Shown here: one piece after another, positions 11,057 through 21,705 of the stretch
How the letters are laid out: each line of letters starts with the position of its first letter
Numbering within the stretch: the first letter of the stretch is position 1
DNA from: Amaurobius ferox
Taxonomy: Eukaryota; Arthropoda; Arachnida; Araneae; Amaurobiidae
Direction of reading: 5' to 3'
Length of the DNA stretch: 64,000 bases
Assembly (NCBI GenBank): GCA_951213105.1
Contig: OX578133.1
Span: 140,361,313-140,425,312 of the forward strand
Notes under the pieces: model-generated
Database searches by the model: none
What the model saw: the letters and a program-made list of their open reading frames with translations, nothing else
Told to the model about the DNA's origin: nothing
Position numbers and translations under genes: made by a program

Positions 11057-12020
11057 CAGGGTGTCTATAAACTGATGGTCAGAAATGTAAGGGGTTATAG
11101 AACTCACCAAAACAAACAACTTTCACAATACAACGTGGGTTCGGAAAACAACCGGCGAGTCGCGAGAGGGCGCTTTCTCTGGGAGTGGATGAAACGTCGC
11201 GTCAAAATGGAGTGAAGTGAAGATGAATACAGTGAAGACGAATAATGGAAATTTATTGACAAAATGTTTAGAACAAATGTTCAAATGAACGACCACCAAC
11301 TGCGAGACAGGTGTCACAACGACGACGGAGTGAATCGCGTACACTTTGGAAGATAGCATTTCATGAACGTCTGCAGCTAATTCGGACGACAAGGTCCTCT
11401 GGTGACTTGATGAGCGTCTTGTAAACGGCGATTTTTAGCTGTCATCAGTGGAAAAAATCCAGGCAGAACAGATCGGGAGATCTGAGAAGCCACGCGACGG
11501 AATCACCACGGCCAATCCATCTGTTCGGAAAAGCCATGTTCAAGTAGTTACGCACAATCCTGGTGCAATGTGCTGGCACTCCGTCGTACTGGAACCACAT
11601 AATCACTCGATGATTTGCTGGTACAACACGTAGTAAATCTGACAGCACCTGCTGGAGGAAGGTGAGGTACTAGGCGGTCTTGTAACTAGATACGGGTCTA
11701 GGCGGTCTGGTAACAGATACGGGCCAATTAATTGGTCGTCGATAATGAATGAATGTGTGGGCAAGGATATCCAATTAATTGGTCGTAGATAATCCTTGGC
11801 CACATATTCACGGAGAACCTTTACTGGTGGCATCTGGAACGTGTAGCATGCGGATTTACTGTGTTCTCCATTTTGACGCGACGTTTTATCCACTCCAGAG
11901 AAAGCGCCCTCTCGCGGCTCACCGGTTGCTTTTCGACCTCACATTGTATTGTAAAAGTTATCTGTTTTGATGAGTTCTATAACCCCTTCCATTTCTGACC
12001 ATCAGTTTATATACACCCTG
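11057..12020 (-). mobile_element. mariner-1: DD41D-type mariner element with about 150-bp inverted repeats
   Basis: Ends CAGGGTGTCTATAAACTGAT and, inverted, ATCAGTTTATATACACCCTG, with TA on each side (11055-11056 and 12021-12022). The inverted repeats run about 150 bp each (11057-11210 and 11868-12020) and include GAGAGGGCGCTTTCTCT. TA target duplication plus CAGGGTG ends is typical of the Tc1/mariner/IS630 group. The element sits in the gag region of gypsy-B, so it is younger than that element. Confidence 0.9.
11270..11900 (-). pseudogene. mariner-1 transposase remnant (DD41D spacing)
   Basis: The frame at 11648-11445 reads WFQYDGVPAH, then RNYLNMAFPNRWIGRG and SPDLFCLDFF. Counting from the D of YDG to the D of CLDF gives 41 intervening residues. 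That matches the DD41D class rather than the DD34D of classic mariners. Upstream (11893-11640) IGPYLLPDRL matches the preceding block, and downstream (11392-11280) a QLVVVHLNIC piece is the C-terminal end. The first catalytic aspartate and the DNA-binding domain are missing. Three frames carry the pieces, so it is dead. Confidence 0.75.
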
Positions 12021-12721
12021 TATATTTGCCTTTATGTACAGAATTGACTTTTCTTTAAATAATTTCGTAAATTTTAAACTCGTAAATTATTCGTTAAGTC
12101 CGTAAAAGTCATGCGTAAATCACTTTTTGAATTTCGATCCATCTGAACAATACGGCGATATCACGAATCCTGTGTTTAATTGGATAACTGCTACTTCCGT
12201 AAAACGTACGGGTGGAGTCATTGACATCCCAAAAATTCAGTATGCTTTGAATGAACTTGTTCTTGTTTTGAACATTCCACATCTCACTTTTAATTCGACA
12301 GCAGATTTTCTGCCAAATCCCTCCGTGATAACAATTTTATCGTCCAATATCTCAGCTCTAGGATTTCCGTCTCCAAACATTGTGACGACATTTCCCTCCA
12401 TTATCAGATTTTTATTCTGAACTACAGGAATTTCGCCTTCATCACTTTCATAAATCATCGACAACAGCATTGGCTTTAAGAACATCTAAATTATTTAAGC
12501 AAGAAACTATTCAGTCAGTTGCATCTTGTTTCATTCCTTCATACTTAATACACAGAATACAAACGGTAATTAAATCATTAACAAGAAAATTCGGGGAAAT
12601 GAAATTTAGTTTTTCTTTATATTTGTCATCCATGGATGTAAAGTTAAATTCTATAAATTGTCACAACAGCTTTTGGTTTGACTTGTCATCGACTTTAAAA
12701 AAAATGTAATAAGAACAGCAC

Positions 12722-13757
12722 GTTACTTTCCCTACATAATGCAATAATTTACTACTTTCACGGTGAAAATATGATGTGTAATTTCCACGGTACAGTGTTT
12801 TTAAAGTTGAATTGTACATTTGGCGCCTTTCAGGATAACAACATGTAAATCTATTTTGAAGTACCCAATGAACTTATATTTCACGCAACTCTAAATTAAC
12901 AATTACTAATATTGATAACCTCCGCAATAAGAAACATAGTTTATATATTGAAATATTTTAATAATTAATTGATCGATTTGGTTTCATTTCCATTAATTTA
13001 GCGTTATTTTTGCAATTTGGTTTATATTTTTGTTCATCTGTTGTGACATATCGCCAAGTTGGCAATATTTCGCTAAATTAGTCGCTAAGTTTGCCAAATT
13101 TATCGCCAAGCGTGACACAGACGAAGAGAAGAGCTTTTATTATATATAAATGACTATTGGCGAATTGTTGTTCGTAAAAATACAAAACTATTAAACAAAT
13201 ATCTTCTCTTGCGAATGGAAGGAACTAGATCCACAAGAATGATAAGAAAATTTTCGAATAATATTGACTGAAAAGTGAACATATATTAGGATAGTTAACA
13301 TTTATTTTTAATTTTTGTAATATTTTTGATAAATTTATTAGAAGCACGTGCAATATCTCGAGAACAGTTCATGCTAGCTTTCTAAAGTTTGTGCCATTCG
13401 TTTTTTAATGAAAAATTACACGATTTACGTAACATTATTAAAGGGTCTGATTTTTTATTGATTTTTCAAAATTTCATTCGAAAATGAGGATGGTCTTTCG
13501 AACACTCGATGGAGTTTAAAATCAATAGGCTTTTGGTATTCACCGATTGTAATATTTGTACTAAATTTTGTTCGAAACGCTCCATTGTTCGTGAGATAAT
13601 CTCTTTCACAGACTCACTGACAAACGCACACAGACATCACTTCAAAAATGTTCGATTCAAGTTCAGGAATGCTTGAAACGTGCTCTATCGTTGAAAACTC
13701 AAATTCGAATATTCGACCCCAGTCACAATATTTTCCCTATGTACATAAGGAAAGTAA
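12722..13757. mobile_element. Repeat inserted between gypsy-B gag and its 5' LTR
   Basis: Begins GTTACTTTCCCTACATA and ends, inverted, with TATGTACATAAGGAAAGTAAT, so the ends are short inverted repeats around TTACTTTCC. The left 370 bp (12725-13095) align in inverted orientation with 37560-37880, including AATATTTTAATAATTAATT. The right part holds a CACTGACAAACGCACACAGA tract. No coding capacity. The class is unknown. Confidence 0.6.
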
Positions 13758-13885
13758 TACTAATTAATGAAACGCTTTTATGGAATCGACAGAACAATAT
13801 TTTAGATTAATCTTTATCGTCGGAAAGTCAATTAATGATGTCTCCTTAAATTATTTTTCAATAGCCGAATTAATTAAAAATACTA

Positions 13886-14240
13886 TTACAGTTTAAACAG
13901 TTCGATGTAATTAAAAGTTTATCCCAGGCGAGTACCTAATTTTGTAGAAATTATTTATTAACAGATATTTAAAACAAACAAGTTAATTATATACAGAATA
14001 ATATGCAAAAAATAAATAAAATAAATAATGCAATAGAAGTAAAATTCGAAAATTTCGTCTTTACGTCTACTACACATATTAGCGTTCTTCCTTATATTTA
14101 AAATGTAATGTCACATTCACCAGCAGCGATTGTTACAAAGACTGAGCTACTTCATCACAACTACCGTTAAACAGATTTCGTTTATGTTCATGGAGTTAAA
14201 TTTTATCTTCAGATGTAAGCTGATCTGGATCACCGAGATC
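13886..14240 (-). repeat. gypsy-B 5' LTR
   Basis: Same-orientation match to 8146-8505. The primer-binding site, expected left of it, was not recognisable. Confidence 0.7.
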
Positions 14241-15059
14241 TATATAGATTAAATACATTTTATTCGGTGTTAGACAGTAGTTTGTTTTTCACCAACTTTA
14301 TATTTAGCTGTTAAAAATTAAAAACAATCAAGTAATTGGCTATTAATAGTCATTATTTGAAAACAAGTCAGTTAAATAAATTTGTTTTTAGTCTACTCAT
14401 GCTCTTGCTATCATACTAAAGACTCGTTTGCTCTGACGATAATGATAGTTAACGAAATAAATTTCTTATTGTTCTCTTTAAAATTTTATAGACTGAAGAA
14501 GTATTCAGAAAAGAAATTCTTCATACAAAGAAATAAATCCTACATAATGAGCTTGTTTATGGTCTGTTTGATAACTAATGTGGTTTCTTGTGAAGTTAAG
14601 CGTAGAATATTGGCAATATTTCAATTATATTTAAAAGGTTTCTTTTTAAAAGAACTTTAGTTTATCCAGCTTTTGAGGGCTGATGATCAAAATATAAAAA
14701 TTTAAGATGTGTTTAACATGTGATCATATATATCTGCCAGAGCATAAAAGTTAAGTTTAAAAACTTGTTTTAATAAAATAGCATCTATCTGAGCTAATTG
14801 TCTGTTCCAAGGTTTGTCTAGTGATTTATTCGGGTGATAGAATTTTCTGTCTCTTTTAGTCTGTTTCTTAGTCTGTCAAATACTCATTAATTCCTGAAAA
14901 TTTTACAATCTAATATTTTTTATTCTAACCATTCAAATTCCATTCTTATATATCTCTATAGTTATCATATGACTAGATACATAAAAATAATTTCGTGTAG
15001 TTTACATCCATATTTTAAAAATAGTTAATGTTACTAGCGCCTTCACATAGTTTCCTTTT
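14241..15059. other. AT-rich, no gene supported
   Basis: A 92-codon open frame at 14382-14660 is rich in F, I, K and L and resembles no family. I regard it as chance. Confidence 0.5.
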
Positions 15060-16155
15060 TTAACATTTTACAATCTAGTTTACAAGTGTTTATGATTTTT
15101 GTTCATTCTGTCTGTCTGTCCGTTCGCAAGATAGCTGCCGTAAAAATAACTTTATCAAATGAAATTTTAATATGTTGTTGAGACGGTCTGTGGAACATAT
15201 AGGAATGTAAATGAATAATATCATCCAATAAGCTTTGGATTGAACCCGGGTTGAAAAAATTAAACACATTGAACCCTATCGGACCTAATTTTTCAAACAT
15301 GTTTTAAGCGAAATTAAAATTCACAAATTGCTTCGAAAATCGTAGGAAATATTCAAATTGCCCCATAAAATATATAAAAAAAACTTCAGCAAAATATGTT
15401 CGGTAGTTTTTTAAATAAAAACTAAAATATTAATAACACCCATATAATATGAAGAGGTCACGTGACTCACTTCAAAATGAAATATGGCATCCATCTTTTT
15501 TTCCCAGAGTAAAAATCGTGATTTAAAGTTCATTAAATTTATATTTAGTATTGCATCCATCCTAAAACTGCTTTATTTTTGCGTTTTTTTCTGTGAATCT
15601 ACATTCTGCGCCAACGCCGTTACAATATTTTTTAGTTCAAATGATCATCAAACTTTGATTATTTCTACAACGAAGCCCAATTTTAATGAATGTAAAATGT
15701 AAACAAGTAATTATAAGATGAGTTGTATGAGAATTGCTGAATTTTTTTCACTCCAAATTATTTAGCTCTGGAGTCTGGAATAAAAATGTATGAATGAAAT
15801 ATTCACAGTTTTTACATAGAGCTATACGATTTATAATTCGTTGACTCATTTGAATAAAGTTTGAATAAAGTTTTAAACATAGAGCTAGAAAGTACTTTTA
15901 CCTCCATCGTTTTAATTTTCCAAGTAAAATAAATTATCGTAGTTCTGTGATAATTAAAAAAATATCGCCGCTGAATGTATCGTATTTTGGAGATGTTTAA
16001 ATAAAATTACAGGTAAAATAAATTATTATAGTTCTGTGATAATTAAAAAAATATCGCCGCTGAATGAATGCATCGTATTTTAGAGATGTTTAAATAAAAT
16101 TGCAGTTGGAAAGTGTTTTATAATCAATGCTTTATACATGATTGATCTTGCTTGT
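15060..16155 (+). mobile_element. HINE-like element, copy B0
   Basis: Begins TTAACATTTTACAATCTAG, followed after about 45 bp by a TCTGTCTGTCTGTCC microsatellite. It ends with a stem-loop (AATCAATGCTTTATACATGATTG) and CTTGCTTGTT. The 5' AACACTTTACAAC and 3' GTTGGAAAGTGTT are subterminal inverted repeats. A tandem duplication of about 90 bp sits near the 3' end (15925-16105). This plan (subterminal inverted repeats, early GTCY microsatellite, tandem repeats, 3' stem-loop) is that of DINE-1/HINE, the non-autonomous Helentron relatives. No coding capacity. Confidence 0.75.
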
Positions 16156-16252
16156 TTTTATGTCATAAATTCTGACTTTTTCTAATAAATACTCTATTTC
16201 ATTTTCATACATTGATGTGTCAAACTGTTCCGAGATAAGATTATTTGTATTT

Positions 16253-16284
16253 CTGGGATATACTATACGTATAGTATTTCCCAG
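16253..16284. repeat. 32-bp near-perfect palindrome
   Basis: CTGGGATATACTATAC is followed by its complement GTATAGTATTTCCCAG, with one mismatched pair. There is no loop, so the centre is ACTATACGTATAGT. Confidence 0.85.
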
Positions 16285-16285
16285 A

Positions 16286-16317
16286 GAAGGACTCGAACTC
16301 CGAAGGACTCGAACTCC
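16286..16317 (-). repeat. Tandem 16-bp repeat resembling duplicated B boxes
   Basis: GAAGGACTCGAACTCC occurs twice in a row. On the minus strand each reads GGAGTTCGAGTCC, close to a Pol III B box, so it may be a scrap of a tRNA-like SINE. Confidence 0.5.
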
Positions 16318-16569
16318 TCTCTACGTCTGGGAACACCGTCTAAGGCCTTCTGGGGTGGCAATAAAAACAGGCAGAACAACTAATATTTTCAAAAGAATGT
16401 AAATATTTAGGAAATAAATCTTGTCACACACTAGAAGAATATCAACAGCAGTTTTTGATATATCCTTTACACGAATCCATTTATCTCTTCATAATTTATA
16501 TATTTACAAGTACCAGGTATTTGACAATTAAGCCATTAGCCTTCTAGGTTCCTAATATCTTTGAACAAT

Positions 16570-17460
16570 ACAACTAAAACCATAAAGTGCAGTACATTTG
16601 TCTAAATGTTCTCTATTCATTAGTCCAGAATTACACAAAGTACAATTAGGTGAATTCTTAAGTCTAATTCCAAATAAATGGTATTGAGGCAATCATGTCC
16701 AGTATAAGACGAAACAAAGCAACAGCCGAACCTCGAGGAAAACTTGAAATTTGAGATTTTAAACCAGCAAGGCGCTCTCGGGATTTTCTTCTAGCTTTGT
16801 TGAACATGTCAGATTTGTATTTTTTTCCAAATTAATTAGATTTTGACAGAATGAAAAGTCTTAAATGTGCTTGGTTTTGAAAGGACAACGGTACCTTTCT
16901 TCGCCAAGAGGTCCGTCCTTTCATTTTCTTCCGCACCACAGTGAGCAGAAACCCACTACAGCACGAAGGAATCGGCCGAATAAATTAAGAACAATCTACA
17001 GTCATTAATTCGCTTCGAGTCGCACATTCTATTAATAGATATAACTTGCAGGGCAGACCTAGAATCGGATAAAATAACAACCTTGAAAAAATTGCATTTA
17101 CGAATGGATATCTGTTCTAAGGCTACATGGATATCCTTCACTTCACCATCAAAACTAGTTGTATCTCTACCAACTGCTTTATAAAATGCAAAATGTTCAC
17201 TGTAGATTCCTGCACCAACAGTAACACTTCTTTCCAGCATCAATCCATCTGTGTATACGCGAGTCCATTGTTAACTGGGGTACCTATTCTAAATTGTTTC
17301 GAGAGCGATTGCACAAATCTGCAGGCTTTTTTTTTTTTATCTATTTTCATATCCAGCTCAAGGTGTACCTTGATGTCACAGAAGTCAAGAGAGCACCATG
17401 CTCCGACCAGTAGTTCCGTTTCCCGGACAATATCAAGATCTTCTGCTACTTAAAAGCTGG
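16570..17460 (-). pseudogene. LINE 3' fragment: RNase H and C-terminal zinc region
   Basis: Minus-strand pieces of a Jockey/R1/I-type non-LTR retrotransposon ORF2. About 17240-17000 carries the RNase H core: LMLERSVTVGAGIYSEHFAF, then TTSFDGEVKDIHVALEQISI, then VVILSDSRSALQVIS. The continuation VSAHCGAEENERTDLLAKKG (16960-16890) holds the WxPAHCG-like RNase H end. About 16740-16600 resembles the C-terminal region that ends in a Cys-rich motif (NCTLCNSG... in mixed frames). Reverse transcriptase upstream of 17460 is lost, where hAT-4 sequence takes over. Several frame changes. Confidence 0.8.
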
Positions 17461-17529
17461 CTTGGTAAAAATTATGGTGAGTCTTCGGATTTCTACATCC
17501 TTTAAAGCTGTAGTTTCTCCAATACTCGT

Positions 17530-19290
17530 TACCTTTTCATAATAAGTATTCACTTTTAACTACTTCTTTGTAACACAAGCCTCTTTCATAAACCGTGACA
17601 GGGACGAAAATTTATTCTTGATGCAGAATTATGGAAGAACGCATTGCAATGACACTATTCTTTCTTTATGAGATTGGAAGCGATCCTTGCATTGCGAAGA
17701 TCAGCGAGATACGTTACGTCGATATTCTTCTGGCGAAATGTATGGTACATTACAGTGCGATGTTTGCAATCTGCAAATAGGAGGAACTTCTGCTATATTT
17801 GCTTTTCTGTCCATGCCTTAGCGTTTTCATATGTGTTTTTAAGTGTTTATTTGCTTGGTTCCGTCTGTTAGATAAGATGTCTATAACATTAGATACATTC
17901 TTGAAGGCCTGAGATGGATCTATTTGTTTATTCTGAAAAGCCTCCGACATATTGCAGGTAGTGGACAACATACTGCTCAAGACAAAAGTACTAGTGAGAA
18001 ATTGAAATTTGCATATTGAATTAATCAACATATGATCCTTAAGTGAAGAGTCGTTTGATTCCAATTCAATGTTGGCTGACGCGCTAATAATAGGTTGAAG
18101 GATTTCTTTAAACATAGCTGAGTTATGGTACTGAATCCAGCGTGTTTCACATAGAACGATAAGTTTTATTATTTTAGATTTAGGACAGCATTCAATAATA
18201 GTTTCTTTCAAGATGAGTTCGCTTAGCTGATATATGAAATAATGAACACACTTCTACCATTACACCTATACTGTTTCTAATTAGAGGAACTTTACTAGCA
18301 TTAGATAAGCATAAATTTAACGACTGTGCAGCACAGCGAGTATATGGAACTGAAAAAACTTTTTCTTTAATATTGTAATCCACGGAACTCTCTACGCATG
18401 CTAGCAGTACCGTCATATCCTTGACCTCTCATACAGTTTAGGTTAAGCTCCAATTTCATTATGCTCTCCATTAAAGTGTAAAGCAGAAATTGTTACATCA
18501 TAAACGGGCACAATACCAAGAAAATCTTCTCTTAATGCTATTGACTCTTCAGAAACGTATCATACACACTGAGATAAATTTTCTATTTGACTGATGTCAG
18601 TCGTTTCATCAGCTAAAACTGAATAAACTTTGGTTTATGTTTTAACTTGAGACAATTTTTGATATGAAATTTAAAAAATCGTTATTAATTCATTTTGAAT
18701 GACAGAACTTGTGTACATACTTTTGTCCTCACTAGCTTCTAAATGATCCTTTAATTCCAAATCACCGCTATTTTAGCTCTGTATCTAAGTGAGGAACAAA
18801 ATTTACCGTCGTTGTTTATTGGTTCATGAAGGTATGTCAGTCCAGAATCATGTTTATTTATTAATGGTATTTGTTGTCTGCCACAGAGACAAATAAGTTT
18901 GTATGATTGGTAATAGTTTTTTACTATTTTCAATGACATCATTTTTCCCTTTTGCAAACTAATTACACTATCGACTTTTTTACTGATTATAGATTTGATA
19001 TTATCAGCAATTAACATGGCCTCTTTATGATATTTCCAATTCTCGTGCTGCTTAAACACTTCTCTTCAGTATTTTAAATTTGTAAAAGATTTTGTTACTA
19101 AATCTTCTAATGTTTCATGACGTCCTTTACCTACAAAATCGCTATATACAAACAAATCGCAATATTTACAGTGGGGATCATCCTTCATTAGTGAGTATGC
19201 TAACTATTTAAATTCATCCAACCATTTGATTTGAAAGGACCTGGAGTGGGTTTGATTTGAATTGGTTAGCTTAGGGAATGTATAATTAAG
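17530..19290 (-). pseudogene. hAT-4: ZMYM1-like (DUF4371) hAT transposase pseudogene
   Basis: Minus-strand blocks in order. A TTF-type zinc finger start (HSRSFQIKWLDEFK, DDPHCKYCDLF) at 19250-19130. Then HENWKYHKEA and LCGRQQIPL at 19050-18860. Then VLADETTDISQIENLSQCV at about 18620-18560, with the first catalytic acids. Then YTRCAAQSLNLCLSNASKVP at 18340-18290 and VLCETRWIQYHNSA at 18150-18110. This is the order of ZMYM1/THAP12-like hAT transposases. The C-terminal dimerisation domain is missing after about 17530, where the LINE fragment begins. Its N-terminal exon-like start lies at 22606-22413, separated by gypsy-A and the composite SINE. Confidence 0.85.
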
Positions 19291-19418
19291 ATTGAAAGTC
19301 CAAATATTGTTTAAAAGTTATATTTTTTCTTTATTGCTAGCGAGTTGATTGAATTTTCATAACCAGAGTAGTGTTCTATATCATTAAAATTATGAATTTC
19401 CTTATATGAATTATCAAA

Positions 19419-19756
19419 TCCACTATGGCGGCACTCCTACAGCGATTTGCAGAAAGCATCCAGATCAAGTGATTAACATAAAACTCTCCACACAGCTTCT
19501 TGATCTTCAGAGACTATCTGCTTTGCACGTGACGCATACGCAACGCCACTGCACTGGTTCATAAAAGCCACCCCCTAGAACATTCTCATGGGGGATACGG
19601 ACATTCGTATTCGGATGACTCCGTTCACGCACGTTATGATGTAGCGCCATGCTATGGAAATTCTTGTAAATAGCTTACGTTATGTTTCTGTAAATAAAGT
19701 ATTCTTTTATAAATGCTTCTGTAATAATTAAGATACGACATCGCACCTTCGCCATA
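19419..19756 (+). repeat. gypsy-A left LTR
   Basis: Shares with the right LTR CTATGGCGGCACTCCT, CATTCTCATGGGGGATAC, TTCGTATTCGGATGACT, TAGCTTACGTTATGT and the end CTTCGCCA. The start has lost the canonical TG (TCCACTATGG), presumably by mutation. Confidence 0.88.
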
Positions 19757-19776
19757 GAGTGGTGACCCTGAGATGT
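19757..19776 (+). promoter_or_regulatory. Probable primer-binding site of gypsy-A
   Basis: GAGTGGTGACCC follows the left LTR within two or three bases. TGG at its start would pair with the CCA end of a tRNA primer. The tRNA is not identified. Confidence 0.5.
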
Positions 19777-19934
19777 GATGGTTCCAAGTTTCCTGAAACG
19801 TGACAGCTCCAATCCAATTTGCCTGAGACGTGAAAACTCTCACTTACCGGTGATGTGATGCTTCAAATTATGTGAGTATCAACTTCAATTTACTCGCATT
19901 CTGAAAAATAAAATGTACGTTTTCAGTTCCTAAT

Positions 19935-20750
19935 GCAATATGTCTACAACTAAGACTACCGAAACTCTTTTGCATCAGCCAATGATACAAAAAATGTTTT
20001 AGCTTCAAAAGAATATTTTAGTTCTGCTGAACTCTCAAAAGTTGCTTTCAAAGCACCTCCTTTCTGGAGATCAAACCCAGATTTATTGTTTTGGCACCTG
20101 GACTCTCAATTCCTGGTTTCCGGAATCGTAAATGAAAACACAAAATTTCATTGCGTAATTGCAGCGCTAGACTATGATATATTGATTCATGTCATAAATC
20201 TGATTCGTAAACGTCCTGAAAATGAATCTTATTCTGTGTTGAAAAAAATATCATTTCGCTTTTTGCAGATTCAGAGGTTACAAAACTTTTGAAGCACCCT
20301 TTTGAAAGAATTGCAATTAGGAGACAGGAAACCAAGTTATTTACTTCGCGAGATGCAAGATCTTGCCGGAACAAGTATATACGAAGACGTACTTTTCACG
20401 TTGTTCTTCCAACGACTCCCTGCACATATACAACAAATTTTATCGATAAGTTCAGAACCACTGAAAACAATTGCAGAAATGGTGGACAAAATCTGCGATG
20501 TTTCAGTAAAAAAATAGTCATATTTCGCGCCTAAAGTTGCAAACCTAACGAAAAAAATTGAGCAACTTTAAAAAAAAACTGTGAACTACTGAGCAATCCA
20601 GATAACGAACTCAAAATCGACAACGAACTCGACCACAATCAAGATATCGATCGCAATCCAGAAAAAGACGATATTTGCTGGTATCATAAAAAATTTCAAG
20701 AAAAAGATTCAAAATGTGTAAAACCATGCACATTTTTTGACGGAAAACTA
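19935..20750 (+). pseudogene. gypsy-A gag
   Basis: The first frame (to about 20292) carries FWHLDSQFLVSGIVNENTKF and the second (20302-20517) QLGDRKPSYLLREMQDLAGT, FTLFFQRLPAHIQQIL and IAEMVDKICDVS. This is the capsid type found in arthropod Ty3/gypsy polyproteins. A frameshift lies near 20290. Its end, at 20675-20740, is CWYHKKFQEK and KPCTF, a Cys/His finger of CWYHxxF type that replaces the CCHC knuckle in this lineage. Confidence 0.8.
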
Positions 20751-20799
20751 AGTGGTTGTATCATTTCAGCGATGATGCATAGAAGCTTTGAAAACAGTC

Positions 20800-21080
20800 G
20801 CTTATTCCTATATGACAAGCTATCTCATATAAAATTTCTAGTCGACAGCGGCGCAATGATATCAGTTCTTCCAAGCAACAGGCATACTGCCACAGTAAAA
20901 AAATAATTCCTATTATACGCAGCAAGCGGAACCAAAATAAAAACATTTGGAACGAAACAACTGCTTTTAAACTTTGGATTCCATCGAAAATTCATTTGGT
21001 ATTTCGTAATTGCTGATGTTTCTCGAGCAGTTTTAGGTGCAGACCTCCTAGAAAAATTCGGATTACTAGTTGACATGTAA
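20800..21080 (+). pseudogene. gypsy-A aspartic protease
   Basis: IKFLVDSGAMISVLPS holds the catalytic DSG triad. It is followed after a stop near 20905 by IADVSRAVLGADLLEKFGLL, the conserved ADVxxxxLGxDFL block. A TAA and a frame change separate them. Confidence 0.85.
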
Positions 21081-21161
21081 AATCAAAGACTAATCGACAG
21101 ATGGACAAAAATCAGCATCAAAGGAAGTACGACGCAGATACCCTCACTTGGACTGACAACA

Positions 21162-21560
21162 GTGAGCAACGATTCACCATATACTCGTTTGCTAAGTAAA
21201 TTTTCAAGTTTAACGCAAACCAATTCCCTGCAAGTCATAAAGCATAATATAACTCACTGTATTCAAACTCGAAGACCTCCAATTCATGCGAAAGCAAGAT
21301 GTTTAGCTCCTGAAAAACTAAAAGCAGTCAAAAAAGAATTCGAATTTCTACAACGACAAGACATCTGTAGACAATCAAAAAGCCCATGGGCAATCCCCAT
21401 TCACGTCGTAACAAAAAAAGACGGCGGATTTCGAGTATGCGGAGACTATAAAAAGCTAAATGCAGTAACATTTCCGGATAGAAATCCCATAGCTTACATA
21501 CACGAATTTACGCAGTGGATATCCACGGACGAAAAAGTAACATCAACAATGATAGCTTGA
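21162..21560 (+). pseudogene. gypsy-A reverse transcriptase N-terminal part
   Basis: Open for 132 codons: IKHNITHCIQTRRPPIHAKA, then LQRQDICRQSKSPWAIPIHV, then KKDGGFRVCGDYKKLN and FPDRNPIAYIHEFTQ. These are the palm-entry blocks of Ty3/gypsy RT. The sequence breaks off before the catalytic YxDD box and joins pol C-terminal sequence. GACGAAAAAGTAACATC occurs at the junction (about 21528) and again about 58 bp later, so the deletion has a repeated scar. Confidence 0.85.
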
Positions 21561-21705
21561 AGCCCTTATTAAAACCATTAGAGGACGAAAAAGTAACATC
21601 TACACCGGTTTCTGACCAATCGACGCCTTTCACCTCTACCTCTATAGTAACCAGGTATGGAAGACATGTTCGTTTCATATTCCCAGTTTTTTCACGATGA
21701 GGGGA
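21561..21705 (+). pseudogene. gypsy-A pol C-terminal tail and polypurine tract
   Basis: Translates to PVSDQSTPFTSTSIVTRYGR followed by HVRF, the TRxGRxVRF end of gypsy pol proteins. GATGAGGGGA at about 21696-21705 is the polypurine tract directly before TGTGCTATGG. Confidence 0.7.

Larger units (their letters stand above)
10920..12490 (-). pseudogene. gypsy-B gag remnant, split by mariner-1
   Basis: At 10930-11000 the minus strand reads YFNCGKIEHGSK, a CCHC zinc knuckle that has lost its first and last cysteines. Upstream, beyond mariner-1, 12237-12485 is an open frame whose middle (MFGDGNPRAEILDD) resembles the matrix/capsid start of gypsy gag proteins. The assignment of the second part rests mainly on position. 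Confidence 0.55.
8146..14240 (-). mobile_element. gypsy-B: decayed Ty3/gypsy retrotransposon
   Basis: On the minus strand the order is LTR (13886-14240), gag remnants, protease, reverse transcriptase, RNase H, a truncated integrase, then LTR (8146-8505). The two LTR-like segments align over about 350 bp, for example AATTATATACAGAATAATAT, AAAATGTAA and CAGATTTCRTTTATG in the same order, with many substitutions. That makes this an old insertion. The gene order PR-RT-RH-IN is that of Ty3/gypsy. It is interrupted by mariner-1 (11057-12020) and by a second repeat (12722-13757). Exact outer ends and target duplications could not be fixed. Confidence 0.8.

Noticed and set aside
12127..12420. A 97-codon plus-strand open frame.
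   Set aside because: It is antisense to the gypsy-B gag remnant, whose minus frame has the better family resemblance.
14382..14660. A 92-codon open frame as a small gene.
   Set aside because: Biased F/I/K/L composition in AT-rich DNA, no domain or homology-like pattern.
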